Shown here: positions 1 to 12,047 of the stretch, in pieces
Position numbering within the stretch: the first letter of the stretch is position 1
How the letters are laid out: each line of letters opens with the position of its first letter
From: Aulostomus chinensis
Lineage: Eukaryota > Chordata > Actinopteri > Syngnathiformes > Aulostomidae
Direction: 5' to 3'
Length of the DNA stretch: 64,000 bases
Assembly: GCA_037954235.1 (NCBI GenBank)
Contig: JBBMOA010000019.1
Span: 15,405,805-15,469,804 of the forward strand
Notes under the pieces: model-generated
The model's input: the letters and a program-made list of their open reading frames with translations, nothing else
Database searches by the model: none
What the model was told of the DNA's origin: nothing
Translations under genes and position numbers: made by a program

Positions 1-168
1 CTTGACAAGATTTAACCCCAGTGAGATCCCGAGAGGCCGATGGAGAGTTTTAAAGGGATTAGAACAGGATTAGGCCCCAGCGGAGGAGGATTAGCCCCCA
101 GACTCTGAGAGCTGCTCACATTGCAGATGAAACACAATGTCTGTGACATGCATAGCCCCCACCACCCC

Positions 169-170
<2 letters not shown>

Positions 171-235
<65 letters not shown>
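171..235. repeat. (CA)n microsatellite
   Basis: A pure CA dinucleotide tract of about 65 bp, the first of a dense series in the left 10.6 kb. Open frames crossing it are only translated His-Thr or Cys-Val repeats. Confidence 0.98.
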
Positions 236-237
<2 letters not shown>

Positions 238-1373
238 TTTAGAGGACAAAACAAAAGTTTGAAAACTGTAAAATGCATAAACCTTCATCAAAAAACAGTT
301 TTAGAGAGAGGACAAGTCAGAGTCGCAGCGCGTTCGACCCGGCTAACGGTTTGAGTCATTCGGTCGCTCCTGAGTGTTGGATTATGTCTGGAACAGGTCT
401 GAAACTATCAGGTCACACAGTCATGAAAAGTCATGGAATAAGACAATCGTGATTTCCAGTCCTGGAAAAAAAAATGTTGGATGCATCGAGGAAATTTCTT
501 CCATAAATACCTGCTTTTTAGAATAAATGTTTCGTTTGTACTCCAGCTTTCTATCAATTAGCAGATTTATTTTTGTACTTGCTGTCATAACAAAGCACAT
601 AGGTTGTCAGCAGTTGAAGTTAATGTTTGAGATTGATTTCTTTGTGTAAAACTGATGTTTCAGGCATGGAAAACATCCCTCAAAGTACTGAAAAGTCTAA
701 AAATGTATCAATAAACTAACAATTATTACAACAATAAATCAAGGTTTGTCATTTTTACTTTGATGCAAGCTAGTAAGTTTTGTTTAGTAAGTTTCTCTTT
801 ATATATTTCATGTATTTTGTTTTCAAAGGTGTAAAAAAAACAGTCTCAGTTTATCAGAAGCAACCTGCATAAATCCTGAACATCTGTGACAAAAGGTCAA
901 CTTGCTACCATTTCAACATGAGACTGCTGGGTAATTTTTGGTAGTCAGTTGTCAAATGTGGTTTATTGATTTCAGACTCCAGGGTGAAACACTATCGAAC
1001 ACTGGCTGAATAAGTTAACCATGTTACCAGAGAAACGACGTTGTCAAAGTGTAGTTAAAAGAGAATCAGCAGGAAGGTCGCGAATACACTGAGGAGGGAC
1101 ATTCTTCTGACCAGGAAAAGAATTCTTATTTCATATTACTTTCAACTTTAAAGCTTCACCACAACACAACACAAGATAACAGGACATTTAAGTGTTTCTG
1201 ACAGAGCTGAAGGTCACTTCACTCGTTACTTCTCAGCGCACCAACTTCAAAGTCGACTCACTCCAGCGTGACACATCTCAGTGAGTACACACACGCGCAC
1301 ACACAAGTCCTCTTGACCGCATATTTACCAGAGCGCAGCTTCCTCCTCCTACTACAAGACAAATATTTGCACG
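236..1373. other. Non-coding, AT-rich, nothing recognised
   Basis: AT-rich sequence with no long frame, no splice-bounded coding block and no repeat that I recognise. Confidence 0.6.
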
Positions 1374-1376
1374 TGC

Positions 1377-1445
<69 letters not shown>
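1374..1445. repeat. (GT)n microsatellite
   Basis: About 70 bp of GT, entered through GCGCGT, so it is alternating purine-pyrimidine throughout and could adopt Z-DNA. Confidence 0.98.
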
Positions 1446-1448
<3 letters not shown>

Positions 1449-1854
1449 CACAGTTTTTCTCGGGGAAGCCACATGGAGAAGAGTGATAGGCTGATGTACA
1501 GTGAGGTTCATCAAAGTCCTGGTGTGCGACGGCGCTCATTTTTCATTGGCTGAGAGGTCCTACACACCTGCATCATCCGGCCCACCTGAGAGAGGGAACG
1601 TGAAGAATAGCTGTTGGAGAGAGAGAGAAAGGGGGGGGGGGCGACACTGGTCGTTGGGACAGTTTGAACGACAGCGTTCTCCCTTTTACATTTCACACCC
1701 GGACGCTCCTCGCACCGCCGGGGGGACGATGCAGGGAGGAGGTGTGTATGGTGTGGGTTGTTTTGCTCAAGGGAGAAAGACAGGGAGATACATTTTGAGG
1801 ATGTTATTATTATACGTTTACCTTGTTTTTGGCTCAGAGGGGAACTAAAAAAAG

Positions 1855-1886
<32 letters not shown>

Positions 1887-1888
1887 AC
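1855..1888. repeat. Short (AC)n tract
   Basis: Imperfect AC tract with one AT interruption. A G-run with GA repeats lies about 220 bp upstream, near 1618-1640. Confidence 0.9.
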
Positions 1889-2468
1889 ATGAATGGAACA
1901 GGCATGCACTAGCATGCGCACGCACACATAAACCGCAAAAAAATAAATCTCAGTGAAATTAATGAGAAGCGCTAGTGATACTTATGAAACCTCACCCCTT
2001 ATTGGGGCCACACCCTTTTTTGTTATATTTGATTTGAAACTCAAATACATAAATTTGAATTTACACCTCTTGGGAGCTTCAGATTCTAATTAATTCATTC
2101 TAAAAAGCTCACACGTGTAAAGACACTTTTTTTGTTAAATACTCCAGTTTTTCTACAATCGCAGTTCATATTTTAGAAAAGTTTTAGGGTTTAACATCAG
2201 TGTGAAATGTGTGAATCCCAAATTATAGAACAGTCTGTGTTGCTATAAATTTTGTTATCAGTTACAAGTGTATGTACCCGTGTGAGAGTGTGTGTGTGAG
2301 ACAGGGTGTCAGTTGCAGCAGGCTGAGGTCATCATAACCATGTGATGTCCATCGCGCCTGTCAACACACGTTTGATTGTACACACACCTCGCCATTGCTG
2401 GCGGCCATAGAAGCCCAGCGTCTGTCCGCTATACTACACGCTATACTGGACCCATCACTCAACCTCTG

Positions 2469-2470
<2 letters not shown>

Positions 2471-2514
<44 letters not shown>

Positions 2515-2525
2515 GCACACACACA
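2471..2525. repeat. (AC)n microsatellite
   Basis: AC tract with two interruptions near its right end. It opens a CA-rich run reaching 2874, with further tracts near 2573-2594, 2707-2759 and 2843-2874. Confidence 0.95.
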
Positions 2526-2841
2526 TGCAGGTGAAGACATATATAAATAGACACAATGGGACAGAAACATACTCACACACACACACACACACAGACGCAT
2601 ATCAGTTACACACTCCTTCCCGCTGCTTGGGTGCAAGCATACACACTCTCACTCATTCTCAACAGATGGCTTACACTGGAAATGAAGCTAATCCATCACC
2701 AGGAACGCACACGCAAACACACACACACAAATGCAAACACACACACAAACACACACACGGCAGGCATTGTCACCTTCACAGCTCACCTGGTGACATCCAT
2801 GCCTGCTGGACACTGTGGCCGCTGTGATGAATTCATAAATG

Positions 2842-2842
<1 letters not shown>

Positions 2843-2874
<32 letters not shown>
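2843..2874. repeat. (CA)n microsatellite
   Basis: About 32 bp of CA. The 350 bp to its left are CA-enriched with interspersed unique sequence, like a decayed and partly duplicated microsatellite. Confidence 0.93.
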
Positions 2875-2876
<2 letters not shown>

Positions 2877-3489
2877 TCATGGATGTATATGAATTCACTT
2901 GAAAACAGCGAGAACAAACCCAAAGAAAATCAAGAATGTATGTTTTTGTTTTTGTGGTTTGTTACTGAAGGTCACCATCATTGCACTCTACACTTTATTA
3001 TTCCGCCTGTCTGTTTGTAATTGTGTTTTTTTTTTTGTGTGTTTGTTTGTTTGTCAGGATGATTACACAAAAACTATGAGGCTGAATTTCACCAAATCTG
3101 ATGGAGGAGCGGAGCAGAGGCAGAGAAAGGTCCTTCAAGGTTAATTTTGAGGAAGATCTATTTCACAGAGCAAAAAGAATTGTTTTTTCTTTTTGTTTAT
3201 TACACTGAGCCAGCCAAGACTTCTCCTCGATGAAGTAAAAACTCTCTGGGTAACATAAGCGGACTTGTTAGGTGTGTCAAGATTCCAGATAAATCTAAAT
3301 GCACCTGATTCAATGTGCTGCTTTTTATTTCCTCAAAACTTGGTGGAAATTGACATTTTGACATCATGCCACCTTAAATTCATAAATTGTTGATTGGTTT
3401 CAAGTTTTGTAAGAAAGATGGAAAACGTTGCTGCAAATCTTGGTGAACCAGTAGTCAAATACAGCGTCTCCCCATCCAGAGATGGTAGG

Positions 3490-3491
<2 letters not shown>

Positions 3492-3542
<51 letters not shown>
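3492..3542. repeat. (GT)n microsatellite
   Basis: Uninterrupted GT tract of about 51 bp. Confidence 0.97.
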
Positions 3543-3543
<1 letters not shown>

Positions 3544-4334
3544 CGTTCCCTACCTCCTCCAAGGACGTCATGCTTTTGAAAGCGTTGGTTTTTCCTTATT
3601 TCACCGCACTTGATGGCGGAATGAAACAGAGGCGTTAAACATAGCAACAAAAGATGAGTGTCCTCTAGTTTAAAGAATGAAGTCACATGGGTGAAAGTCG
3701 ACTAACACTGAATTTTTAAAGAACAGACCAGTGAAATGCAACACTTGTTCAAAAATCTTGAGTTCCTCTCCTCACCGAAGCGCAGGCAGTAATTAAGATT
3801 ATTAATAATTGCTGCATTTCATTTTGGTCTCGGGCCCTGGTGGTGTGCATATGCTGACTCTCTGGGATGACAAGGAGCTGATATTATCTTTTTTTTTTCT
3901 CTGACTAAATGACTCATTCGAATAAAAACACTAAAAGAGGTGTGACTGATGCAAAACCCAAATTCTCCTCAAAACAATGGGAGCTCTAAACTCCTCAAGA
4001 AAATCACTGTGCATGTTTGACAAACGCTAGCCGGCAGCCCTGCCGCGGGCGGGTTTCATGGCTTTCTTACTGGGCTGTAAATTCAGCGGATGGCTCCTGT
4101 CTCTGTGTATTGATCCGCTCCGTCACCTTGAACCTCGGTATTGACACATGGGGCGACGCTGAGCGGGGAAAAGCGGCAATTTACCGACCCTCAATTATGA
4201 CATTCATAGATGATGTCACAACAGGGCGCAGTGCTTTGGGACACACACATACACACGTAGTCTGTCAAGGGATTGAATCCATTCGTTTGTACATCAAGTA
4301 AAGGCTGCCCTAATGGCAAACTCTTAGCTTCTAT

Positions 4335-4336
<2 letters not shown>

Positions 4337-4382
<46 letters not shown>
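4337..4382. repeat. (GT)n microsatellite
   Basis: Uninterrupted GT tract of about 46 bp, followed by GTATCTGTGCAC. Confidence 0.97.
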
Positions 4383-4384
<2 letters not shown>

Positions 4385-4698
4385 CTGTGCACATCAAGAA
4401 TCTATGACTGGGTGAGCGTGTGTGCTTCCTCTGACTGTCTAATATCTGCTGCCCTGTTGTTCCCCAGACAGATGGTTCACCGGACCGTGTCATTAGCAGA
4501 CTACAGTTGGCCATTATCATGTCTTATTAAATACAACATATTAATAGTATAATAGCTGCATGGAGCGGAACATTGACGGCTCCATGCTGGAAACTGCAGC
4601 ATCCTAGCTGGATGATGGATTCAGTCAAAACTCCTGAGGTTCCATTTTGTATATTTTGATGAAACCGAATAGTCAGTCAGGACATGACTGGAAACATC

Positions 4699-5302
4699 CC
4701 TACCATCCATCCATCCTTCCATCCATCCTTCCCTACCATCCATCCATCCTTCCATCCATCCTTCCCTACCATCCATCCATCCTTCCCTACCATCCATCCA
4801 TCCTTCCATCCATCCTTCCCTACCATCCATCCATCCATCCTTCCATCCATCCTTCCCTACCATCCATCCATCCATCCATCCCTCCCTACCATCCATCCAT
4901 CCATCCTTCCCTACCATCCATCCATCCTTCCCTACCATCCATCCATCCTTCCATCCATCCATCCTTCCATCCATCCTTCCCTACCATCCATCCATCCTTC
5001 CATCCATCCTTCCCTACCATCCATCCATCCATCCATCCATCCCTCCCTACCATCCATCCATCCATCCTTCCCTAACATCTATCCATCCATCCATCCCTTC
5101 CTACAATCCAGCCATCCATCCTTCCCTAACATCTGTCCAGCCATCCATCCATCCATACCATCCATCCCTCCCTACCATTCATCCCTCCCTACCATCCATC
5201 CATCCATACCATCCATCCCTCCCTACCATTCATCCATCCATCCATCCCTCCCTACCATTCATCCCTCCCTACCATCCATCCATCCATACCATCCATCCCT
5301 CC
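4699..5302 (-). repeat. Expanded (ATCC)n array, the tail of a SINE
   Basis: About 600 bp of ATCC/ATCCTTCC/ATCCCTACC motifs with higher-order repetition. Several SINE copies in this window end in a short ATGG/GGAT tail, and the SINE body at 5303-5455 directly abuts this array in minus orientation. The sequence TGACTGGAAACATC occurs at 4685-4698 and again at 5456-5469, so the whole block 4699-5455 is one insertion with a 14-bp target-site duplication. The array is therefore the element's own 3' tail, which grew after insertion. Long frames here encode only Pro-Ser-Ile-His repeats. Confidence 0.92.
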
Positions 5303-5455
5303 CTCACCCTGGACGTGTCACCAGTCCATCGCAGGGCCATCAGGAGCATTTAGGGGCTCAAGGATACTTGGACATGGTCACTGGGGAAGTGAGGCTCAAA
5401 CCAGCAACCCTTTGGTTACCAGACAAACACTCTACCACTGAGTCATGCCGACCCT
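5303..5455 (-). mobile_element. tRNA-derived SINE, short copy
   Basis: Read on the minus strand it starts with a tRNA-like head: an A-box-like GACTCAGTGGTAGAG, then a B-box-like GGTTTGAGCC. It continues through a body shared with the copies at 32480 and 61151 (ACCATGTCCAAGTATCCTTGAG, here split by small changes) and runs into the expanded ATCC tail at 4699-5302. It is flanked, together with that tail, by a perfect 14-bp target-site duplication. It is non-autonomous and would have depended on a LINE reverse transcriptase. Confidence 0.88.
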
Positions 5456-5469
5456 TGACTGGAAACATC

Positions 5470-6795
5470 TATTCAGGAAAATAAATTAAATTATTGTACT
5501 TGCCGGCCATAAGCACAAACAGTGCTCCAGACCAAGTGATAGTTCCAATGTTCCCCGCCAGACTGTAAAGGTCAGTTCTGCTCCAGTGTTTATGTCACCG
5601 TTTATTCATTATTTTAAGACGTTTAAAGAGATACACTGAAGAGCTAATAGTCTCTGTACGTTCTGATGCACAAATTTCATTGGACGTCAAGTTTCACAGC
5701 ATATCAGGCGTCCCTGCAGTGTGTGCGGAAGCTGGATAATGGCACGTGTCCACCGCAGTCCTCAGGCTGAAAAGACTGCCTGTTTAGGAGGTGAGGGGAA
5801 CAGGGTGACATCCCCACGCTGAAACGCCTCACAGCTGGGGACTCCACGGGTATGGAAGGAGGCAGGCGGAGGGCCCCTGATCAGCAGGGTGGGTGGGTAG
5901 AGCTTGGAAAGAAGGTAACTGGGGAGAACACAAGTGGGAACTGGAAAACCAACATGATCCCTTCCCTTCATATCCTTGAAACAACTCAGGAAGCAGGACA
6001 AGACATCGACCGGCCCGAACCACTGCAGCTGAAATGCTACTAAACTGCCTCCATGTGGGAACCTGCATCCTTGTGGGAGAAGCCTTGGTCATGACGTCTG
6101 ATTGTGGCTGTAATCAAACAAACACAATGCTGGTATTTGGTGACTTTCCAGTAAATGAGACGTCATTTCCCTCAGAAAAAGTAATAAAACATGACAGATC
6201 CATATTTTTTTGTTTGTGTTTTTTTTTTACGTAGGGTCACCTCAAGCTTTTTGTATTTTAAGTGGCGTTATAAAAATTAGGAAATGGAAAATTCTTTTTT
6301 TTGTTTATTATAGTAATATTTGGAATTAAATAAAAGTTTGTGGTCAGTTAAAAGAAATATAGAGAATTCTGTCATTTGATCGCCTCAATCTGTTTTACAT
6401 TTTAAAATCTATATATATTTTTTTTTTTCCTGAAACAAAACAAGCCATGAGAAGACCCCCCGCACTCTTGTACATTTTGGGTACATTTTACCTTTTTACC
6501 TAAAGTTGAATATGTAGCCTAAATAAAAAAAAACAAATATTCAAAAAAAGAAAACTGCCAATGACTGCGTTCAAGGCCGTCCACTCAGTCAGAGATAATT
6601 ATGATCTTTCAGTGACCCAACTTCTGGTCTTGACCTTCACGTGAAGTATGTCCCTATATTGCGTTACAAATGGATTTCAAATTGAAGTCATATCAGATGT
6701 CACATATCTGATTCAGTAAATAGCGGCCGGGGGACGCCCAGCCATCGTTAATACAGTATTCACAATCCATTGATGAGATCATGAAAAACTCTGAA
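5470..6795. other. Intergenic, nothing recognised
   Basis: Unique sequence with a few poly-T and poly-A runs around 6210-6540. Open frames up to 87 codons (near 5760-6090) overlap on both strands and show no family I know. Confidence 0.55.
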
Positions 6796-6858
6796 TGTGT
6801 GTGTGTGTGTGTGTGTGTGTGCCCGCCTTAGAGTCACCCTTTGCTGTACGGACACTCA

Positions 6859-6912
<54 letters not shown>
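6796..6912. repeat. Facing (GT)n and (CA)n tracts
   Basis: A 26-bp GT tract (6796-6821) and a 51-bp CA tract (6862-6912) lie 40 bp apart. Being complementary, they form an inverted repeat that could fold back. Confidence 0.93.
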
Positions 6913-6917
<5 letters not shown>

Positions 6918-8431
6918 AAAGAGAGACACACTCCCCAGGGCCTGGGGGCTCTCAGTGTTGACCGTTGAGGATGTGGGTCAGAATAAAAGGGCAAATAGAG
7001 AGAGGCTCTTAACAGCCCACACAGATGGGCCAAAGTCAACACACACACAAACACACACTGTGGGAGGTCAGGGTTCACCTGGAGAAGGCCTGGTCACCAT
7101 CTATCCATCAGTTTTATTACTGATTCGTGTCAACACAGAGTGGACAAGACACGGCAGATAGAAACAGATAGTTGAAAAAGGTGCACAAGAAGAGACTCTC
7201 AGGATATAAAAGGCTGAGTGTTACTATTCTGATAACACGGCCGGCGGACCAGCATCTGACTGTGAATAAATATGGATGCTGCTGCTTCTGTGCATGCTCA
7301 GTTTTCAGGATGTCCCAGTTTTAGCTCCACACCCTCTGCTGTTACTACCACAACCAGAGTTTTTTTTTCCAGAGCAGTGAGGAGTTTTGCCAACGCCGTA
7401 GCACGAGGGAGAATCATGCCATCTCACCCCCCCCCCCCCATTACATGCTACCCAACTGACCAGAGGAGGCACTAGTGCAGAGACACGCTCATCCCTGCTG
7501 CCTGCCATCAAGCACAACCAATTGTGTATAAAGGAACCAAGCCAAAGGTTGGTTTAAATTAAATTCCAATTATTTTACTGTTGGAGCCATATTTGATTAT
7601 ATTTTTTAATCTATTTATAAAATCTTTAATTCCTCCTACATGCTACAGATTTTTCCTGACATTTTATTGTTTCACTGGTGAGAAGGAAGGGGTGGTTGTA
7701 TAATGGTGTGAGGATGAACGTGTTACATTTGGCAGCTGATCGATCGTGTCTTGTCCTTACATTCATTGACACGCTCAGTTGTACACACGACAGAGGTGAT
7801 CAGTTTTATTCCTTTCGTACGTTAGAGGGCACTACTATGCACCTTGTGACAGATTATTGTACGTGAACAAGGAGCTCCAGAATTTGCACTATTACTCATA
7901 TTTATATAGTATCTAACCACATAGAAGTGGAAAAAAAACATAAAGAATAAATGTATTTTACCAATTTTACACTTGACAATCACACATTTTACAAAAATTG
8001 TCAGTAAATGTGAGTTTTTTGTATTCAGTTTTTTTCATTGTAATAATACAAACTATGTTGAGAGCCTTAAAAATTAGGAAAATATCCAGAAATGTTCAAT
8101 TTCTTCTTAGAGGAACGATCTTGAGAGAAAAGGTCAACCTCTCTGTGCCTCTGTCAGACAGAAAGAGGAAAAACCCAAAGTAAACCCACTGAAGTAGTGA
8201 CCTCCGGTGTGTCGTGGTATGTGCTGTGTGTAATCACTCTTACAGCCCTAAAGATTTCAATTCTACTGACGTAAACATACTCTGTCCATGTACTTTGTTG
8301 CTCTTTAGTCTCTGCAGATACGACCTGTGTGTATTTACGCATGTCTGAGTGATTTCATGCATCATATGTACGTTAGATTGAGCTGCCAAACTGTGCGCGC
8401 TTGTCAAATCAGGCATTTTTAGATTGGAGCT
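6913..8431. other. Intergenic, nothing recognised
   Basis: Mostly unique sequence with a poly-C run near 7429 and AT-rich stretches at 7540-7680 and 7900-8060. I see no gene. Confidence 0.55.

Positions 8432-8500
<69 letters not shown>
8432..8500. repeat. (GT)n microsatellite
   Basis: About 65 bp of GT after a GTGTGCGT lead-in. Confidence 0.97.
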
Positions 8501-8504
<4 letters not shown>

Positions 8505-8514
8505 ATGCCCTTAT

Positions 8515-8685
8515 TTCCCAGAGTTGTCCCATGGGAAAATAGCAGCCATTTTGTCCTGTCACTCCCCTGTGATTTCCGTCCCTCCTCGCCTGTCCAATAA
8601 TGACAGTTTAATTTGCCAGCCAATTACACCTGAGCGGTATTTAAATGAGCCAATCAGGACGGCTGACAGGATGACTAGTCACTCC
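8515..8685. promoter_or_regulatory. Candidate regulatory block (weak)
   Basis: A compact, non-repetitive block next to a GT tract. It contains a CCAATAATGACAG motif, CCAATTA, TTTAAATGAGCCAATCAG and the palindrome CCCATGGG. Clustered CCAAT-type and AT-rich homeodomain-type sites occur in conserved non-coding elements near developmental regulators such as skor2. This is inference from motif content alone, and the block is 40 kb from skor2. Confidence 0.25.
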
Positions 8686-8689
8686 AGTT

Positions 8690-9780
8690 AGCACCCAGAA
8701 TCAGAGGTCGATTTACTTCTCAGACTCCTGTTAGAACAGTTCCCTGCTGTCAGTTTGAACCGGAAGGCACGCGTAGTATTGCACGCAGAAAGTTCCAGAA
8801 AAAAGCAACCAAACTGTGCCCACTTTCTGATGACAACACTGTCACATGCAGATATTAAAAAAAAAGGGCCATACTTTAAAAATGTATCCACTGGATGTTA
8901 AAAACTACCACATGGATTGACAGTATCTGTTGCCATGGGGATGGATTTAACAGATTTCATGGTTTCTTAACATTTCCTCCATGTATCATCGGGTCAAAGA
9001 GTCTTAATAGGTTAATTAACGTTAGCCTATGAATCTATAATCTACATTTTTGCAAATCTGTAGAGAGGAAGATTGACAAAAAAACAACGTTGCATAATGT
9101 TTTAGAGAAGGTTGTTCTTTATTCAATAAAAGTCAATAACCAAACTAAGAGATCAGAATTCCTACACATTATCATACTGGTTTTGTTTTGTGCTTTTTCT
9201 TCAATGACTGGGACAACAAATCCAATATTTTAAGGGGAAATTAAACTGACGCAGTTTTTCACACAGGGTTGTATTTGAAGTGAGTGATAGAAAAGATCGT
9301 GTCACATTTTATGGGTAATTTGCTGCCTCGTATTAGCATTCCTGACATTCGCAAAGAAATCATATCCATAGGAAGGGACCACAGAGGACGATTCTTGTGA
9401 GAACATTCAGCATGAGTGAAGAGAAAGAAATAGAAACATGAAGCGGCAACCACACAAAATTACTTCAAGATCTAAAAAGTGAAAGCAGGATGAAAAGCCA
9501 CTCAACATTCTTTTCTCTTCTTTAAAAAAAAGTCTTTTTGTGATTGTCATATAGTATAAAGAGATAGTTCACTTTGGAAAGAGTAAGAAACGGGGAGGGA
9601 ATTATGTAAGGAGGCAAAGGGAAGGAAGTGAAAGGATAGAGGTTGAGCCCAATCCTCTTTTGGCTCTTGTGTAAATAACGTCTAAGCGTCTTATCCTGCT
9701 CATCTATGTAATGGGGGACTTTAGTCAACCATTGTGCTTCTAAGCTTCAAAAGGCCTCAGATGTATTTGGAAAAGCTGCA
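8690..9780. other. Intergenic, nothing recognised
   Basis: AT-rich unique sequence. Short frames on the minus strand (for example 9259-9453) have no recognisable content. Confidence 0.55.
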
Positions 9781-9782
9781 TA

Positions 9783-9807
9783 GTGTGTGTGTGTGTGAGT
9801 GTGTGTT

Positions 9808-9860
<53 letters not shown>
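9783..9860. repeat. (GT)n microsatellite, imperfect start
   Basis: GT tract with GA and TT interruptions over the first 30 bp, then pure GT to 9860. Confidence 0.96.
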
Positions 9861-9863
<3 letters not shown>

Positions 9864-10218
9864 TGCGTGCATGCCTATGTGTTACAGAGGAGTACATATT
9901 TGTACGACCCGGGCCCTGACAGAGGACCAATTCAAAGGAAAAACAACATAATGGTTCTTTTACAAAATGTTTGACCATCAGATTATATCAAATGTAACTT
10001 GGCATAGATCCTCTAGGCTTCTGGACCATCATTGTTCCGGAAGGTATTCCCTTATTTCGTTTTCCAAAGTCTCATAAAGCGATTGGATAGCGATCTGGCA
10101 ACCGCGAAGGCCAAGGTGAATGGTTTAGATCCTCTACATTTGTCATGTTTCAAGCATATTCAGGTCTAGATCCTTTGTCGCGTACTGTATAATATCTATG
10201 CCTGTTACTGTTTTTATC

Positions 10219-10221
<3 letters not shown>

Positions 10222-10278
<57 letters not shown>
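10222..10278. repeat. (GT)n microsatellite
   Basis: About 57 bp of GT followed by GAGTGTGTGCGTGCGCGTGCACGC, which extends the alternating purine-pyrimidine character. Confidence 0.97.
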
Positions 10279-10281
<3 letters not shown>

Positions 10282-10521
10282 AGTGTGTGCGTGCGCGTGC
10301 ACGCACTCCCCCTTGATTAAACAGCCAGCGTAATCCCAGTGTCTTCCAGCTTCAAGGTCTCCTCCTCCAACAAGCACTTCCTGACAATAACTGTAACTGT
10401 GCTTTTTAATACTGAGTGATTGTAAGTAAAAATAACGTGAATCAAATATCTTCAGATTAAATACATTTTATACACAGCCTTGCTTTGTCCTGCTGGGCTG
10501 CTTTAAGCTGCCTGCGCGCTT

Positions 10522-10524
<3 letters not shown>

Positions 10525-10558
<34 letters not shown>
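10525..10558. repeat. (CA)n microsatellite
   Basis: CA tract of about 33 bp, the last of the dense series that starts at 171. Confidence 0.96.
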
Positions 10559-10559
<1 letters not shown>

Positions 10560-11076
10560 TATTCTCAAAGACAATGAGCACATAAATTTATAATCACAGT
10601 GGCATTACCACACTTAAAAATATTGAACATGGCTAGAAGGCTTTGAAAATTGCACTTTTAAATATGTGACCTGACCTTTGGGGCTTTTTGGCACCCTGGA
10701 AAATTACTTGTGCTTGATGAGTGTGTAACACTGGAGCGGTCGAGCTCTGCTGTGTGCAGTCAGAGAAGATGAACCTCTCAGGGTAATGACTCCCTGCCCT
10801 GTGGGTGAAGCCAACAGCAGCTCGAATGCTGGCAGACTTGTAGGTTTAATTGCTACTGGTAACAAGAGTGAGACTGATCCATCAGTCAGTGTTGCCCCTG
10901 ATGATGTACTTACAGAAACTTACGAGTTAAAGGAACACGCCAATTTTGTAGGACATATGTTTATTTTCCATCCTTTTCCACCAAAAATAAATTAAAAAGA
11001 TCATGAGGAGAGACAGATATACAGAAGGAAAGAGAGGGACAGAGATAAAGAGAGAAGAGAGAAAGGAGGAGAGAGA
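10559..11076. other. Intergenic, nothing recognised
   Basis: Unique sequence, then a purine-rich GAGA-type stretch from about 11004 to 11080. Confidence 0.5.
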
Positions 11077-11109
11077 GTGATGGACAGACGGGGAACGCAA
11101 GCATCAACC

Positions 11110-11335
11110 ATGGCTGACGTAACAGCTGTTGCTGTCTTGTATCTGTTGTGGAAGTCCCACACACAGCGGAAAATATCTGTATCTGGATCCATGACACAAA
11201 CTGGAGCCGCACACAGCTGGGTGAATTTCTCCGCTTTCTATGGGAACTGCGCATGGACGACAGCCGGTTCCAGCGGTTCCTAGAGGCTGACGAGGGCCCA
11301 GTTTGATGATGCGGTGGTGAGGATCATGTGACTTC
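11110..11335 (+). pseudogene. PIF/Harbinger transposase N-terminal remnant
   Basis: A start codon at 11110 opens with MADVTAVAVLYLLWK. One frame over, the DNA reads RKYLYLDP, then HKLEPHTAG, then EFLRFLWELRMDDSRFQRF; one further frame gives RLTRAQFDDAVVRI near 11283-11325. Read in order across these frames, the pieces resemble the N-terminal part of HARBI1-like transposases, where a short hydrophobic start is followed by a basic segment, an LVQELR-like helix and an R-x-Q-F-D-D segment. At least two frameshifts and an in-frame TGA break it, and the DDE catalytic part is absent. A hairpin GCGCAAG...CTTGCGC lies about 60 bp downstream, near 11398. The assignment comes from recalled family features. 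Confidence 0.5.
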
Positions 11336-11339
11336 AGTG

Positions 11340-12047
11340 ACACCAGGGGAACTCAATGCTGATAGAATGTCTCGACATGTCGTCACGGGAATTTGTCGCG
11401 CAAGTTTAGCTTGCGCTTAGATGCAAAATTTGTGTCGTTATTTGTGTCGCCCAGCAAGTATACATTTGCGTCATTGCCCTCTACATAGATTTTACATGTA
11501 AATATTTACATCATGTTTGGTGCGGATGCGCCTTAATAGAGAGATATAATGGAGCAGTTGTTCAGCAGTGTTCCAGTGGGAGTTTCCTGGATACCAGCTT
11601 GTGAAAGAACTCAGGAGTCATCAGGTGTTTAACATACAGGGATTCCTTTCGTGATAAACGATCATCAAGGAGACATTTATCATTAACACAAGCGTCACAT
11701 GAGCATGTCACCGAGTTTTATTCATTGGTTACAGCAAGAATCACACTTAATGCCATCAGGATGTCATTATTTGTCCTGCCCTGTCTCAACTGTTGAGGCA
11801 CAACTACAGCCTGAGCTTTGCCACTGCCTTATCCCTCCCCAAACAACCTCATACAGATCCACCATTTCGACTAGCCTGAGCCGCCTGACCCTTATGAGTC
11901 ACTTGTAGTGCCTCACACCGGAGGGAATAGGAGCATCTGTGAGCTCTGACCATTGTGATGCACATCCATGTGATGGAAGAGCTGTTTTAAAGAGGGAATC
12001 ATTTGATCTGTGTGGGCAGGTACAGAGGGACGATTCCATCGTGAACA
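11340..12047. other. Intergenic, possibly transposon-derived at its left
   Basis: The left 200 bp, with repeated GTCG/TGTCG motifs and a short hairpin near 11398-11416, may belong to the Harbinger-like remnant. The rest shows nothing I recognise. Confidence 0.4.

Larger units (their letters stand above)
2875..4690. other. Intergenic with two GT tracts
   Basis: No coding gene is seen. It contains the GT tracts at 3492-3542 and 4337-4382. Two low-repeat blocks, about 3775-3930 (with TAATTA-type homeodomain cores) and 4020-4290 (GC-rich), look like ordinary unique sequence and might hold regulatory DNA, but nothing here proves it. Confidence 0.45.

Noticed and set aside
1258..1539. Frames with His-Thr or Cys-Val runs here and at every CA/GT tract
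   Set aside because: Microsatellite translations without other protein features.
4621..5484. Long open frames on both strands rich in Pro-Ser-Ile-His or Gly-Trp-Met-Asp
   Set aside because: They are translations of the ATCC tail array. Frame openness follows from the repeat.
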